Source: JBDHWI01 sp964590135 (GTDB taxonomy: Bacteria; Chloroflexota; Anaerolineae; J036; Brachytrichaceae). From it: a stretch of 64,000 nt of DNA. The stretch covers positions 1-64,000 of the forward strand of contig CAZPVX010000020.1 in NCBI GenBank assembly GCA_964590135.1. The letters run 5' to 3'. Numbering within the stretch: position 1 is the stretch's first letter; every line of letters begins with the position of its first letter. Below are positions 17,697 through 25,285 of this stretch, in pieces. Under the pieces are notes generated by a model. That model had not been told where the DNA came from, searched no databases, and saw only the letters and a program-made list of their open reading frames with translations. Both the position numbers and the translations under genes were made by a program.

Positions 17697-19127
17697 ATGA
17701 AATCTGTTCGTCTCTCTGCGCTGGTGTGCGGGTTGATGATGGCGCTCGCGGCGTGCAGCACCCTGCCCGGCCTGAACACGTTGCGCGACATCGCCGCCAC
17801 CCCTGTTCCATCGACGCCGCGCGTGATCCCCACCGCTGCGCCGCCAGACGTCTCCACGGCTGCGCTGGTAAAAATGCGCTCAAAGATTCGTGTCGGCATC
17901 CGCTACGACGCGCCGCCGCTGGCGCGCGTGAATGCAGATGGCGAACTCGAAGGCATGGATGTCGATCTGGCGCGCGACTTTGCGCGGCGCTGGCTGGGCA
18001 GTGAGCGCAACGTGGAATTCGTGCAGGTCACGTCGCTCAGCGCGCCGGCGCTGATCGCCAATCGCGAGATCGACCTGGCGATGGGCGGACTGGTGCATTC
18101 AAAGTCGGCTGAGCCAATCGTCGACTTCAGCCTGGCCACCACGCAAGACGGCGAAGCCTTGCTGGCGCGCACAGGCACATTCAGCGATTTTGTCAGCATG
18201 GCCGGCCACACCGTCACCTACATCGACTCGCCATCCACATTTGCGTTGCGCGATGCACAAATTGCCAACAACATCACGGTCACTCTGGTGGGGCAAAACT
18301 CGTATCGCGCAGCAGTGGACGATCTGATCGCCGGCCGCACCGACGGGGTGGTCGGTCGATGGCGCCGGCTGCGCGCCACCGCTTCCAATGACCCAGCGCT
18401 GACCATCCTCACGCTGTTCACGCGCGAGCCAGTCGCCATCATGTTGCCCCAAAACGATTCGGCCTGGTCCGATCTGGTCAACCTCACGTTCAGCCTGCAA
18501 GTCAACGATGGCACCTATGACGCGCTGTATGAGAAGTGGTTTGGCGCAAAACCCGATCCTATCGAGGTGATCCCACAGCCCAATCCGCCACAACTGGCTG
18601 ACCTGCAAAACACCATCGTTGCGCGCGACGTGATCGGCGGCATCCGGGCAGCCGGCGCAGTGCGCATCGGCTTCAACGCCGGCGCATCCCCATTCTCCGC
18701 ATTGAATGGCGAGGGTCAGCCCGACGGCTTTGAGGTCGACCTGCTGCGTGAGATGGCGCGACGCTGGTTCAACAACCTCGCTGCTGCCCAATTCACCCCC
18801 GTGAACGATGCAGCAGCAGCGCTTGATGGAAATCAGGTCGACCTTGCCATCGGCGGCATCATCCGCAACGGCGCAACCGAGCGCAGCATGGATTTCAGCC
18901 AGACCATCTTTGTGTCCAACGGCATGCCGATCGGCATCGTCGTGCCGCACGAAAGCTCTGCGCTGCGCGATCTGGTGAACTTCACCCTACAGGAGATGCA
19001 GGCTGATGGCACGTATGGCGCGATCTTCCAGAAGTGGTTCCCCGACCAGCCAATAAACGACATCCCCATTTGGTCCGGCGCAGGTTCATCTGCAGCGCTG
19101 CTGGCCGGCGCGCCGCAAGCGCCCTAA
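17697..19127 (+). CDS. Lipoprotein with two tandem family-3 solute-binding domains, second one shortened
   Basis: 476 aa. Start chosen at MKSVRLSALVCGLMMALAAC with lipobox LAAC (Cys20); upstream codons lie beyond a TACAGT box at 17683-17688. A Pro/Thr linker leads to SBP_bac_3 domain 1 (about 62-284: IRVGIRYDAPPLA..GMDVDLARDFA..DGTYDALYEKWFG) and domain 2 (about 322-448: VRIGFNAGASPF..GFEVDLLREMA..DGTYGAIFQKWFP). In domain 2 the part matching about 160-245 of domain 1, most of lobe II, is missing. No ABC permease or ATPase is nearby, so it may be a sensor or shared receptor. Confidence 0.85.
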   Translation: MKSVRLSALVCGLMMALAACSTLPGLNTLRDIAATPVPSTPRVIPTAAPPDVSTAALVKMRSKIRVGIRYDAPPLARVNADGELEGMDVDLARDFARRWLGSERNVEFVQVTSLSAPALIANREIDLAMGGLVHSKSAEPIVDFSLATTQDGEALLARTGTFSDFVSMAGHTVTYIDSPSTFALRDAQIANNITVTLVGQNSYRAAVDDLIAGRTDGVVGRWRRLRATASNDPALTILTLFTREPVAIMLPQNDSAWSDLVNLTFSLQVNDGTYDALYEKWFGAKPDPIEVIPQPNPPQLADLQNTIVARDVIGGIRAAGAVRIGFNAGASPFSALNGEGQPDGFEVDLLREMARRWFNNLAAAQFTPVNDAAAALDGNQVDLAIGGIIRNGATERSMDFSQTIFVSNGMPIGIVVPHESSALRDLVNFTLQEMQADGTYGAIFQKWFPDQPINDIPIWSGAGSSAALLAGAPQAP

Positions 19128-19155
19128 TCGCCGGCAATTTGCCATGCCGGCGATT
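19126..19155. repeat. 11-bp perfect inverted repeat containing GCCGGC in each arm
   Basis: AATCGCCGGCA (19126-19136) and TGCCGGCGATT (19145-19155) are separated by 8 nt. The repeat starts within the stop codon of the lipoprotein gene. It has no T-tract, so it would be a weak intrinsic terminator, or it may stabilise the 3' end. An ATG at 19144 lies inside the hairpin, one reason to place the next gene's start further downstream. Confidence 0.75.
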
Positions 19156-19164
19156 CAGGTTAGC

Positions 19165-20643
19165 ATGGGCAACACTGTCATGCCTACCAACAACCTTCCC
19201 CGCTCTGCCCCGGAAGCGCAGGGCGTGTCTTCAAGCGCCATCCTGGCATTTATCGAATCAGTCAACCGCGATATCAAATACCTGCACAGCTTCATGTTGC
19301 TGCGGCACGGACAGGTCATCGCCGAAGGCTGGTGGTCGCCATACCAGCGTGACGCGCAGCACATGCTGTTCTCGCTCAGCAAGAGTTTCACTTCCACCGC
19401 AATTGGCTTTGCCGTGCAGGAAGGCCTGCTCAGCATCAACGATGCTGTGCTGTCGTTCTTCCCGGACGACGCGCCGGCGGATCTAGGTGACAACCTGAAG
19501 GCAATGAAAATTCGCCACATTCTGTCGATGAGCGGCGGACAAGACGTCGATACTACCGAGCGCACAGTGACGCAGCCAGAGGGCAACTGGGTGCGCGGCT
19601 TCCTCTCCGCGCCAGTGCCTTATACGCCGGGCACGCATTTCGTCTACAACAGCGCAGCCACCTATATGGCGTCGGCCATCCTGCAGAAGGTCACCGGCCA
19701 GACGCTGCTTGATTACCTCACCCCGCGTCTGTTTGCACCGCTTGGCATCGAGGGCGCCTGGTGGGAGAGCGACCCGCGCGGCATCAACGTCGGCGGCTGG
19801 GGCCTGAACATCACAACCGACGACATCGCCAAATTCGGCCAGTTCTACTTGCAGAAGGGCGTGTGGCAGGGCAGGCGTTTGCTCGCTGAGGCCTGGGTGA
19901 ATGAAGCCACAGCCTTTCAGGTGGACAACGCCTCCAGCGCCAATGCTGACAATGGCTCCGACTGGGAACAGGGCTATGGCTATCAGTTCTGGCGTTGCCA
20001 GCACAACGCCTATCGCGGCGATGGCGCTTTTGGCCAGTATTGCATCGTCATGCCCGATCAGGATGCAGTGATCGCGATCACCTCCGGCGTGGATGACATG
20101 CAGGCGGTGCTGAACAAGATCTGGGAACATCTGCTGCCGGCGATGCAGCCTGCCCCATTGGCCGAGGATCCCAGCGCACACAGCACGCTGCAAGCGACGA
20201 TGAAAGCACTGGCAATTGCGCCAGTCACCGGGCCGAAAACCAGCGCCATCGCCGGCGGACTGAATGGCAAAATTTATCGCATGGAGCCCAACCCGGCGCA
20301 CATCACGTCATTGCGCTTCGACGTCCGTGATGATGCGATGGCGCTAGTCTTCTCCCATGCAAATGGTGAATATGTCCTGCCGCTGGGCTTTGGAAAGTGG
20401 GTTGAAGGCGAATTGAATTTGTTTGCCAGCAGCGGCAGATGGAACCTGAGGCAATTGCCATGCGTTAGCAGCGCCGCGTGGACAAGCGAGAGCACGCTCA
20501 GCGCGATTGTCATGCTGACCAAGGCGCCTTTTGCCCCGCAACTTACATGCACATTCAACGGCGATGCGGTGCAACTCGATCTCGCCTTTGACCGCTTTCT
20601 TGGGCCGGCGCCTGAGTTGCACATGCGCGGCGCCTGCAATTAG
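19165..20643 (+). CDS. Class C beta-lactamase-like serine hydrolase
   Basis: 492 aa. Penicillin-binding-protein fold with Ser70-X2-Lys73 (SLSK) and Tyr161-Asn162 (YNS). The third motif, usually HxG or KTG, appears as GDGAFGQY. A C-terminal beta domain of about 150 residues follows. No signal peptide is visible, so the protein is probably cytoplasmic, like esterase or amidase members of this family; resistance to beta-lactams is not implied. The start was placed after the inverted repeat at 19126-19155; ATG 19180 is an alternative. Confidence 0.85.
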   Translation: MGNTVMPTNNLPRSAPEAQGVSSSAILAFIESVNRDIKYLHSFMLLRHGQVIAEGWWSPYQRDAQHMLFSLSKSFTSTAIGFAVQEGLLSINDAVLSFFPDDAPADLGDNLKAMKIRHILSMSGGQDVDTTERTVTQPEGNWVRGFLSAPVPYTPGTHFVYNSAATYMASAILQKVTGQTLLDYLTPRLFAPLGIEGAWWESDPRGINVGGWGLNITTDDIAKFGQFYLQKGVWQGRRLLAEAWVNEATAFQVDNASSANADNGSDWEQGYGYQFWRCQHNAYRGDGAFGQYCIVMPDQDAVIAITSGVDDMQAVLNKIWEHLLPAMQPAPLAEDPSAHSTLQATMKALAIAPVTGPKTSAIAGGLNGKIYRMEPNPAHITSLRFDVRDDAMALVFSHANGEYVLPLGFGKWVEGELNLFASSGRWNLRQLPCVSSAAWTSESTLSAIVMLTKAPFAPQLTCTFNGDAVQLDLAFDRFLGPAPELHMRGACN

Positions 20644-20651
20644 CGCCGCTG

Positions 20652-20678
20652 GTGAGGTGGAGACTGGCTCCACCTCAC
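20652..20678. terminator. Hairpin between convergent genes
   Basis: GTGAGGTGGAG (20652-20662) pairs perfectly with CTCCACCTCAC (20668-20678) around a 5-nt loop. TTTT follows at 20684-20687 on the plus strand. It lies between the beta-lactamase-like gene and the convergent alpha/beta hydrolase gene and probably serves both as a terminator. Confidence 0.75.
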
Positions 20679-20715
20679 TGCATGTTTTGCGCAAGCTGAC
20701 CGCACCCGCGCCAGC

Positions 20716-22167
20716 TCACTTCAAAGTTGGCTGCCGGCCCTCAACGATATCCACCACGGCGGTGTAGACCAACTCCGGATCCTTCACGTCCTGGTTCATG
20801 TCGATAATGTCGTGAGGCAAACCCAGCGATGCCGGCATCACGTAGATTTCAGGCGTGATGCCAGTGCGCGCCCACGCCTTCATCAGATCGACTGCCATGG
20901 TGTTGTTCACGGTGCGATCATTCTCGTTGTAGAGCAGCGCCAGGCTGGTCGTCGCCGGCTTGTGATTGCCGGCAAGCCGGCTCACCGACTCACCCAGCAG
21001 CATCGTCTCGCCCATGGCGCGCGTGGTGTTGCCTGGGTAGGCATACGGGATGATCGTCGCGCCGGGCAGCGTGATGCTCGGGATGCGCGTGAGCAGGTTG
21101 ATACCGAAACGGTTGATGAACGCCGGCATGAATCCACTGCCGTAAAACGGCGCGAGCATGACGGAACGCGTGACATCAGCGCGATGCTGCGCCACCCATG
21201 CCGCCACCGTGCCACCCCCTGAAAGCCCAACCACATAGACTTGCTCACCCAGACCACGCGCTGCGTCGATGGATGCATCGGCCATGTCACGGTAACCCGC
21301 CGCCGTCAGTGATGCGAGATGGGCTGGATCGCGGTCTGCATACACGTGATAGGGATGCCGCGCGATGATGACGTTATAGCCGCGCTCAAAGAACACATCG
21401 GCCAGATACGCAAACTGCGCCGGACAATTGGTGAGGCCGTGATAAAACACGATCGCTTTTTCAGTGCGGCGGTCGTGCGTCTTCCACTGCGTGCGGCACT
21501 CAGCCAACAGCGGCTGCCTCTCTTCGTCGACGTGAATGGCATTGAGGCGCTCCATGCCGCCGGCGAAATCCACCGCCGCATTGGGTCGCGATTCAAGGCC
21601 GGCTGTGGACGCCGGCACAGCCCCAATCGCCAATAGCAGCACCGCGAACACGGTGATGACGGTGGCGGCGATGCGCAAGGCGCGATTCAGCAGTGGCTTT
21701 TCGTGCATGTCGACCTGCGAGCGGCGCTGAAGAAAGCCGAGGATGCCGCCGATGACGCCGCCCACGAGCGCAGTCAACCAGCCAATGATGAACGCGCTGA
21801 GGATGCTGGCAATCGGCCAAAACAGGATCGCCGTCAGCACGTTGAACTGCAGATCGAGCGCCTGCTTTTCAATATCGGTGAACAGCGCCAAGACAGAGAA
21901 GAGCAGCCAGAAGAAGACATGCGAGAGCAGGCCGGCCAGCACGCCGGCTGCCGCGCCATTTATCACGCGCAAGACAGCGCCGCGCCGCAACAACCCCCAC
22001 CACACCAGCGCGCCGGCCGCACCCCATGCGATGGCGAAGAAAAAGGGAAGGTAAAACGAGCCGAATTGTTCCTGGCTGGCCAGCAGCACAGTCAACAACA
22101 AGCCGGCGATCGCAAAAACGACGCCGGCGAGAATCACCTGGCCGCGCGGAGCAAGATTTTTGAGCAT
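20716..22167 (-). CDS. Membrane-anchored alpha/beta hydrolase
   Basis: 483 aa. About five TM segments fill residues 10-185 (for example VILAGVVFAIAGLLLTVLLA and ILSAFIIGWLTALVGGVIGG). They precede an alpha/beta hydrolase domain with oxyanion motif FYHGLTNCP (about 241-249) and nucleophile Ser316 in VGLSGGGTV. The likely acid Asp is in YNENDRTV and the His in GLPHDIID. Esterase or lipase activity on an unknown substrate is inferred. The PPK2 gene starts 16 bp upstream of its start region on the same strand and the two may be cotranscribed. Confidence 0.82.
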   Translation of the reverse strand: MLKNLAPRGQVILAGVVFAIAGLLLTVLLASQEQFGSFYLPFFFAIAWGAAGALVWWGLLRRGAVLRVINGAAAGVLAGLLSHVFFWLLFSVLALFTDIEKQALDLQFNVLTAILFWPIASILSAFIIGWLTALVGGVIGGILGFLQRRSQVDMHEKPLLNRALRIAATVITVFAVLLLAIGAVPASTAGLESRPNAAVDFAGGMERLNAIHVDEERQPLLAECRTQWKTHDRRTEKAIVFYHGLTNCPAQFAYLADVFFERGYNVIIARHPYHVYADRDPAHLASLTAAGYRDMADASIDAARGLGEQVYVVGLSGGGTVAAWVAQHRADVTRSVMLAPFYGSGFMPAFINRFGINLLTRIPSITLPGATIIPYAYPGNTTRAMGETMLLGESVSRLAGNHKPATTSLALLYNENDRTVNNTMAVDLMKAWARTGITPEIYVMPASLGLPHDIIDMNQDVKDPELVYTAVVDIVEGRQPTLK

Positions 22168-22175
22168 GTCGTTGT

Positions 22176-23183
22176 TTATCCCTGGGCTTTCTTGCCGCCT
22201 TTCTTCTTGTCGCGCTTGTTGCGTTTGTCGTCCTTCTCGCTGCCCTTCTTGCGCTTCTTTTTCTCTTCGTCGGGCTCCGGCTCAAGCGGCCCCTCTGCCA
22301 TCAGCGCCTTGCGCGCTTCCTGCATCTTTGCCTGGCCGGCGGCGTCCACTTGCGGAAATTGCGGGTTCATCTCATACAGCTTGTTTGCGATGATGGCAGC
22401 AGCTGCGATGCGCGTGAACCACTTGTTGTCGGCAGGGATGATGTGCCATGGCGCATTCGCGGTGCTGGTATGGCAGAACATATCCTCGTAGGCTGCCATG
22501 TAATCATCCCAATATGCGCGCTCCTTGATGTCAGCCGCGTTGAATTTCCAGTTTTTATCGGGCCGGTCGATGCGTCTGAGCTGCCGGCGGCGCTGCTCCT
22601 CCTTCGACACATTCAGATAGATCTTGAGGATTTGCGTGCCCTGGCTCACCATGTATTTCTCAAAGGCGTTGATCTCGTCAAAGCGTTGACGCCAGAGTCC
22701 CTGGCCGAGCGTGCGCGCCGGCAGCCGCTGCGCGTTCAAGAACGCAGGATGCACACGCACCACCAGCACCTCCTCGTAATATGAGCGATTGAAAATGCCC
22801 AGCCGGCCGCGCTCTGGCAGGGCTTTGACGCAGCGCCACAGGTAGTCGTGGTCAAGCTCCTCTGCAGATGGCGCCTTGAAACTGTAGACCTGCGTATGCG
22901 CCGGGTTGAGGCCGCTCATCACATGATCGACCACACTGTCCTTGCCGGCAGCATCAAGCGCCTGGAAAATGATGAGCAACGATTGCGCATCTTCGGCATA
23001 CAGCCGGTCGGTGTAGTTGGAGATGTGCTCGATCACGTCGCCCAGCTCCTCGCCGGCGTTGTCGGGCTTCTTGTAGCCGGCGGTGTCTTGCGGGTCATAG
23101 TTCTTTTTCAAGTTCACCTTGCTGCCCGGCTTCACTTGATATCGCTTGACGAACTTTCTCAGGTCATCTGGATGGATTGCCAT
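22176..23183 (-). CDS. Polyphosphate:nucleotide phosphotransferase (PPK2 family)
   Basis: 335 aa. PPK2 enzymes phosphorylate nucleotides from polyphosphate. Visible motifs are a Walker A-like ALDAAGKDS (75-83) and the lid segment RSYYEEVLVVRVHP (133-146), followed by conserved RRIDRPDKNWKF. The last 33 residues form a very basic/acidic tail dominated by Lys (for example EEKKKRKKGSEKDDKRNKR), absent from the usual PPK2 core. It may bind polyphosphate or nucleic acid. The subclass (ADP or AMP acceptor) is not assigned. It lies upstream of the membrane hydrolase gene. Confidence 0.88.
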   Translation of the reverse strand: MAIHPDDLRKFVKRYQVKPGSKVNLKKNYDPQDTAGYKKPDNAGEELGDVIEHISNYTDRLYAEDAQSLLIIFQALDAAGKDSVVDHVMSGLNPAHTQVYSFKAPSAEELDHDYLWRCVKALPERGRLGIFNRSYYEEVLVVRVHPAFLNAQRLPARTLGQGLWRQRFDEINAFEKYMVSQGTQILKIYLNVSKEEQRRRQLRRIDRPDKNWKFNAADIKERAYWDDYMAAYEDMFCHTSTANAPWHIIPADNKWFTRIAAAAIIANKLYEMNPQFPQVDAAGQAKMQEARKALMAEGPLEPEPDEEKKKRKKGSEKDDKRNKRDKKKGGKKAQG

Positions 23184-23229
23184 GCGGTTGCTCCTCTGCG
23201 CTGGTGGCAGTCAAATGGGGTGATGGCTT

Positions 23230-23832
23230 TCAGGTTCGGCCAAACAGCCGCTTCAGCCCGCGCTTCAGGTTTTCGGCGATGCCGGCCACGTCCGTTGGAA
23301 GGGGGTTCGCCCCCGGCTCCGGCTTGCTGACTTGCGCGGCAGTCTCCGCAGCCGGCTGATCGGTCGGGTTGAAAAAGGCGCCCAGGCCGGCAGCATCGAT
23401 GCCTTTTGCCTTGACCTGCGTGCCAATCGCGCCCATCACCGCCGGCACGGCCATGCCCAGCAACTTGCCGGCAACTTCGTCACTCACACCGGTTTGCGCA
23501 ACCAGTTTTTCCACCATCGCGCCGAATTGCCCGCCAAAGAGTGACTTTGCCATGTTTGCGCCGGCAGCCATCGCCTTGGGATCATTCAGCAACCCGCCCA
23601 GCATCGTGCTGGGATGGCTGCTGCCCATGCTGGTCAGGATGCCGAATGTGCGCGTCAGGCCGGCGGCGTTCGCGGGCTGCGCTGCCTTGCCGGCCAGCGC
23701 GGTCGCAATCGCCGGCAAGGCAGCCGAGATAGCCGACTGCGCAGCTTCAGGCGTGATGCCCAGCTCATCGGCGGCACTGCGCAACCCCTCTTCTCCGAAC
23801 TGGCCGGCGAGGTCAGCAATGAAATCCTGCAT
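23230..23832 (-). CDS. DUF937 family protein
   Basis: 200 aa, Ala/Gly-rich and helical. It has the typical layout of DUF937 proteins: an N-terminal helical segment (GITPEAAQSAISAALPAIATALA), a second repeat around GVSDEVAGKLLGMAVPAVMGAI, then a short tail FFNPTDQPAAETAA. Function unknown; there is no signal peptide. A strong Shine-Dalgarno GGAGGA sits just upstream (minus strand, about 23834-23840), which supports this start and is unusual among the genes of this window. Confidence 0.82.
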   Translation of the reverse strand: MQDFIADLAGQFGEEGLRSAADELGITPEAAQSAISAALPAIATALAGKAAQPANAAGLTRTFGILTSMGSSHPSTMLGGLLNDPKAMAAGANMAKSLFGGQFGAMVEKLVAQTGVSDEVAGKLLGMAVPAVMGAIGTQVKAKGIDAAGLGAFFNPTDQPAAETAAQVSKPEPGANPLPTDVAGIAENLKRGLKRLFGRT

Positions 23833-23848
23833 GATGTCCTCCTCTGAT

Positions 23849-23892
23849 CATGTTGAACATGAATGAAAGCGCCAATTGCATGATGGCAATTG
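23849..23892. promoter_or_regulatory. Two small palindromes upstream of DUF937 (possible operators)
   Basis: CATGTT-G-AACATG at 23849-23861 and CAATTGC-N6-GCAATTG at 23873-23892 lie just upstream of the DUF937 start. Both are perfect. They could be transcription-factor sites, but I cannot name a regulator. Confidence 0.35.
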
Positions 23893-23949
23893 TGCAACAC
23901 TTTCGAGAGTGCATTTTTCAAAGCGTCAGAGTGATGGTGTGCAAGAGTT

Positions 23950-23979
23950 TTGTTTGGCTTTATCGCGATCTTCTACAAT
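23950..23979 (+). promoter_or_regulatory. Putative promoter for the VanX-like gene
   Basis: TTGTTT at 23950-23955 and TACAAT at 23974-23979 are 18 nt apart. The leader to the ATG at 24123 would be about 137 nt. I recognise no riboswitch in it and no credible coding frame in the 290-bp spacer. Confidence 0.5.
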
Positions 23980-24122
23980 CGCCCAGACAGACATTCCCTC
24001 CTGAACAGCCACTGTCCAGCAGGACTTTGGCAGCCGGCGGGAACCAATCCTTGTTTCAGCTGAATCGATGCAGGCGCAGTTGGCCTCTTGCCAATCAACG
24101 CAGGCAATGCAGGTGAAGAAAC

Positions 24123-24977
24123 ATGACTAGCATGGAAGACAGATCAAGGCGCGCATACTGGGTTGCAGAGATGGATAAGGCATTCAATTTCATGCAAGCC
24201 ATTCGCGAATATCCCGTCGACGAATGCCATGAGCCAATGCTCTCGCTCGTGGATGCAGCACGAACTGCCGGCGTCGAGGTGAGCTTCTCAGCAAAACCGC
24301 ACGTCAAGGGATTGCCGCGGCTGTTCTGGCTACGTGAAGGGCTGATCGACAGCTTTATCGCTTGCGCAAAGGAGATGAACGATCACGGCTGGGTGATTCA
24401 GGTGGAAGACGGATTTCGCACGATGCAGATGCAAAAATCGCTCGGATCCGCGCCTCACACATTTGATGTCATCTTCGAGCGTGTGCTGTGGGAATGCAAT
24501 GGGACCAGGCCACCGACAGATCTTGTCATTCGCCGCATCAATGCCCTGGTGGCCGCCTCACCAAAGGTCGGCACGCACATGTCGGGCAGCGCAATCGATA
24601 TCTCTGTGCTTCATCGCGACACGCGAGAGGAGGTGGATCGAGGCAGGCCCTACCTCGAAATGTCGGAGCTAACGCCGATGGACTCACCCTTCGTGTCTGC
24701 GCAGGCGAGATCGAACCGCAAGGCGATCACTGCGTTGATGCAAAAACACGGGTTCATGGCATATCCATGGGAATTCTGGCACTACAGCAAGGGTGATGCC
24801 TACGATCACCACCTGAACTGCACTGGCAAGCCGGCGCGGTATGGGGCTGTGCAAGTTGCGCCTGACGGTCGCGTCATTGCCATCGAGGATCCCTGTGCGC
24901 CATTGAATTCACCGCAAGAGATTGAGGCAGAGATTGCGCGGGTGTTGAATGAGCAAGGGTCGCGGCAGCGGCGCTGA
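24123..24977 (+). CDS. D-Ala-D-Ala dipeptidase-like metallopeptidase (M15D, VanX-type)
   Basis: 284 aa, no signal peptide. Zinc ligands are visible as His152 and Asp159 in GTHMSGSAIDIS, with the Glu217-X2-His220 motif in PWEFWHYS. Arg99 in DGFRT matches the transition-state arginine. VanX-type enzymes cleave D-Ala-D-Ala or other peptidoglycan dipeptides. With no vanH/vanA ligase nearby, wall turnover or dipeptide recycling is likelier than glycopeptide resistance. The N-terminal 90 residues extend beyond the M15 core. Confidence 0.85.
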   Translation: MTSMEDRSRRAYWVAEMDKAFNFMQAIREYPVDECHEPMLSLVDAARTAGVEVSFSAKPHVKGLPRLFWLREGLIDSFIACAKEMNDHGWVIQVEDGFRTMQMQKSLGSAPHTFDVIFERVLWECNGTRPPTDLVIRRINALVAASPKVGTHMSGSAIDISVLHRDTREEVDRGRPYLEMSELTPMDSPFVSAQARSNRKAITALMQKHGFMAYPWEFWHYSKGDAYDHHLNCTGKPARYGAVQVAPDGRVIAIEDPCAPLNSPQEIEAEIARVLNEQGSRQRR

Positions 24978-25033
24978 CCATGCAGCGATAGCGATAGCGC
25001 GGACGGGTTGACGGTGAAAACGCCAAAAACTGC

Positions 25034-25062
25034 TTGATGCGCGCAGTCACGTATGCTAGAAT
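25034..25062 (+). promoter_or_regulatory. Promoter of tRNA-Lys
   Basis: TTGATG (25034-25039), a 17-nt spacer and TAGAAT (25057-25062), with TATGC just upstream of the -10. It sits 26 nt before the mature tRNA. It is one of the two best matches to the sigma-70 consensus in the window. Confidence 0.8.
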
Positions 25063-25088
25063 CCAGCCCGCTTCGATGAGAAGCGCTT

Positions 25089-25161
25089 GGGCCGCTAGCT
25101 CAACTGGCAGAGCAGTTGACTCTTAATCAATTGGTTGTAGGTTCGAGTCCTACGCGGCTCA
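25089..25161 (+). tRNA. tRNA-Lys(CTT)
   Basis: 73 nt. Acceptor stem GGGCCGC/GCGGCTC (one G-T pair), D-arm GCTC..GAGC, anticodon stem GTTGA/TCAAT with loop CTCTTAA (anticodon CTT, reading AAG), T-arm GTAGG-TTCGAGT-CCTAC, and discriminator A. CCA is not encoded. Confidence 0.96.
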
Positions 25162-25164
25162 CTT

Positions 25165-25197
25165 AAAAACAGGCAGGCAAATCGCTTGTCTGTTTTT
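25165..25197 (+). terminator. Intrinsic terminator of tRNA-Lys
   Basis: AAAAACAGGCAGG (25165-25177) pairs with CTTGTCTGTTTTT (25185-25197), including two G-T pairs, around a 7-nt loop. The 3' arm ends in T5. It starts 4 nt after the tRNA. Confidence 0.88.
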
Positions 25198-25285
25198 GTT
25201 TGCCCTATCAGCCGGCGCTCAGCACCGCCCTCTAAGATTCATCAACCCTGCCGCACGGCTGCTATGCTGTGCGCCAATCCATTCG

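Noticed and set aside
19165..20643. Beta-lactam resistance gene
   Set aside because: No signal peptide and a changed third motif; the family is mostly esterases and peptidases.
23850..24116. 88-codon plus-strand ORF in the DUF937/VanX spacer
   Set aside because: Odd composition, covers the probable promoter at 23950-23979, no homology recognised.
24123..24977. Vancomycin resistance role for the VanX-like protein
   Set aside because: No vanH, vanA-type ligase or vanRS neighbours; VanX-like enzymes are common in cell-wall recycling.
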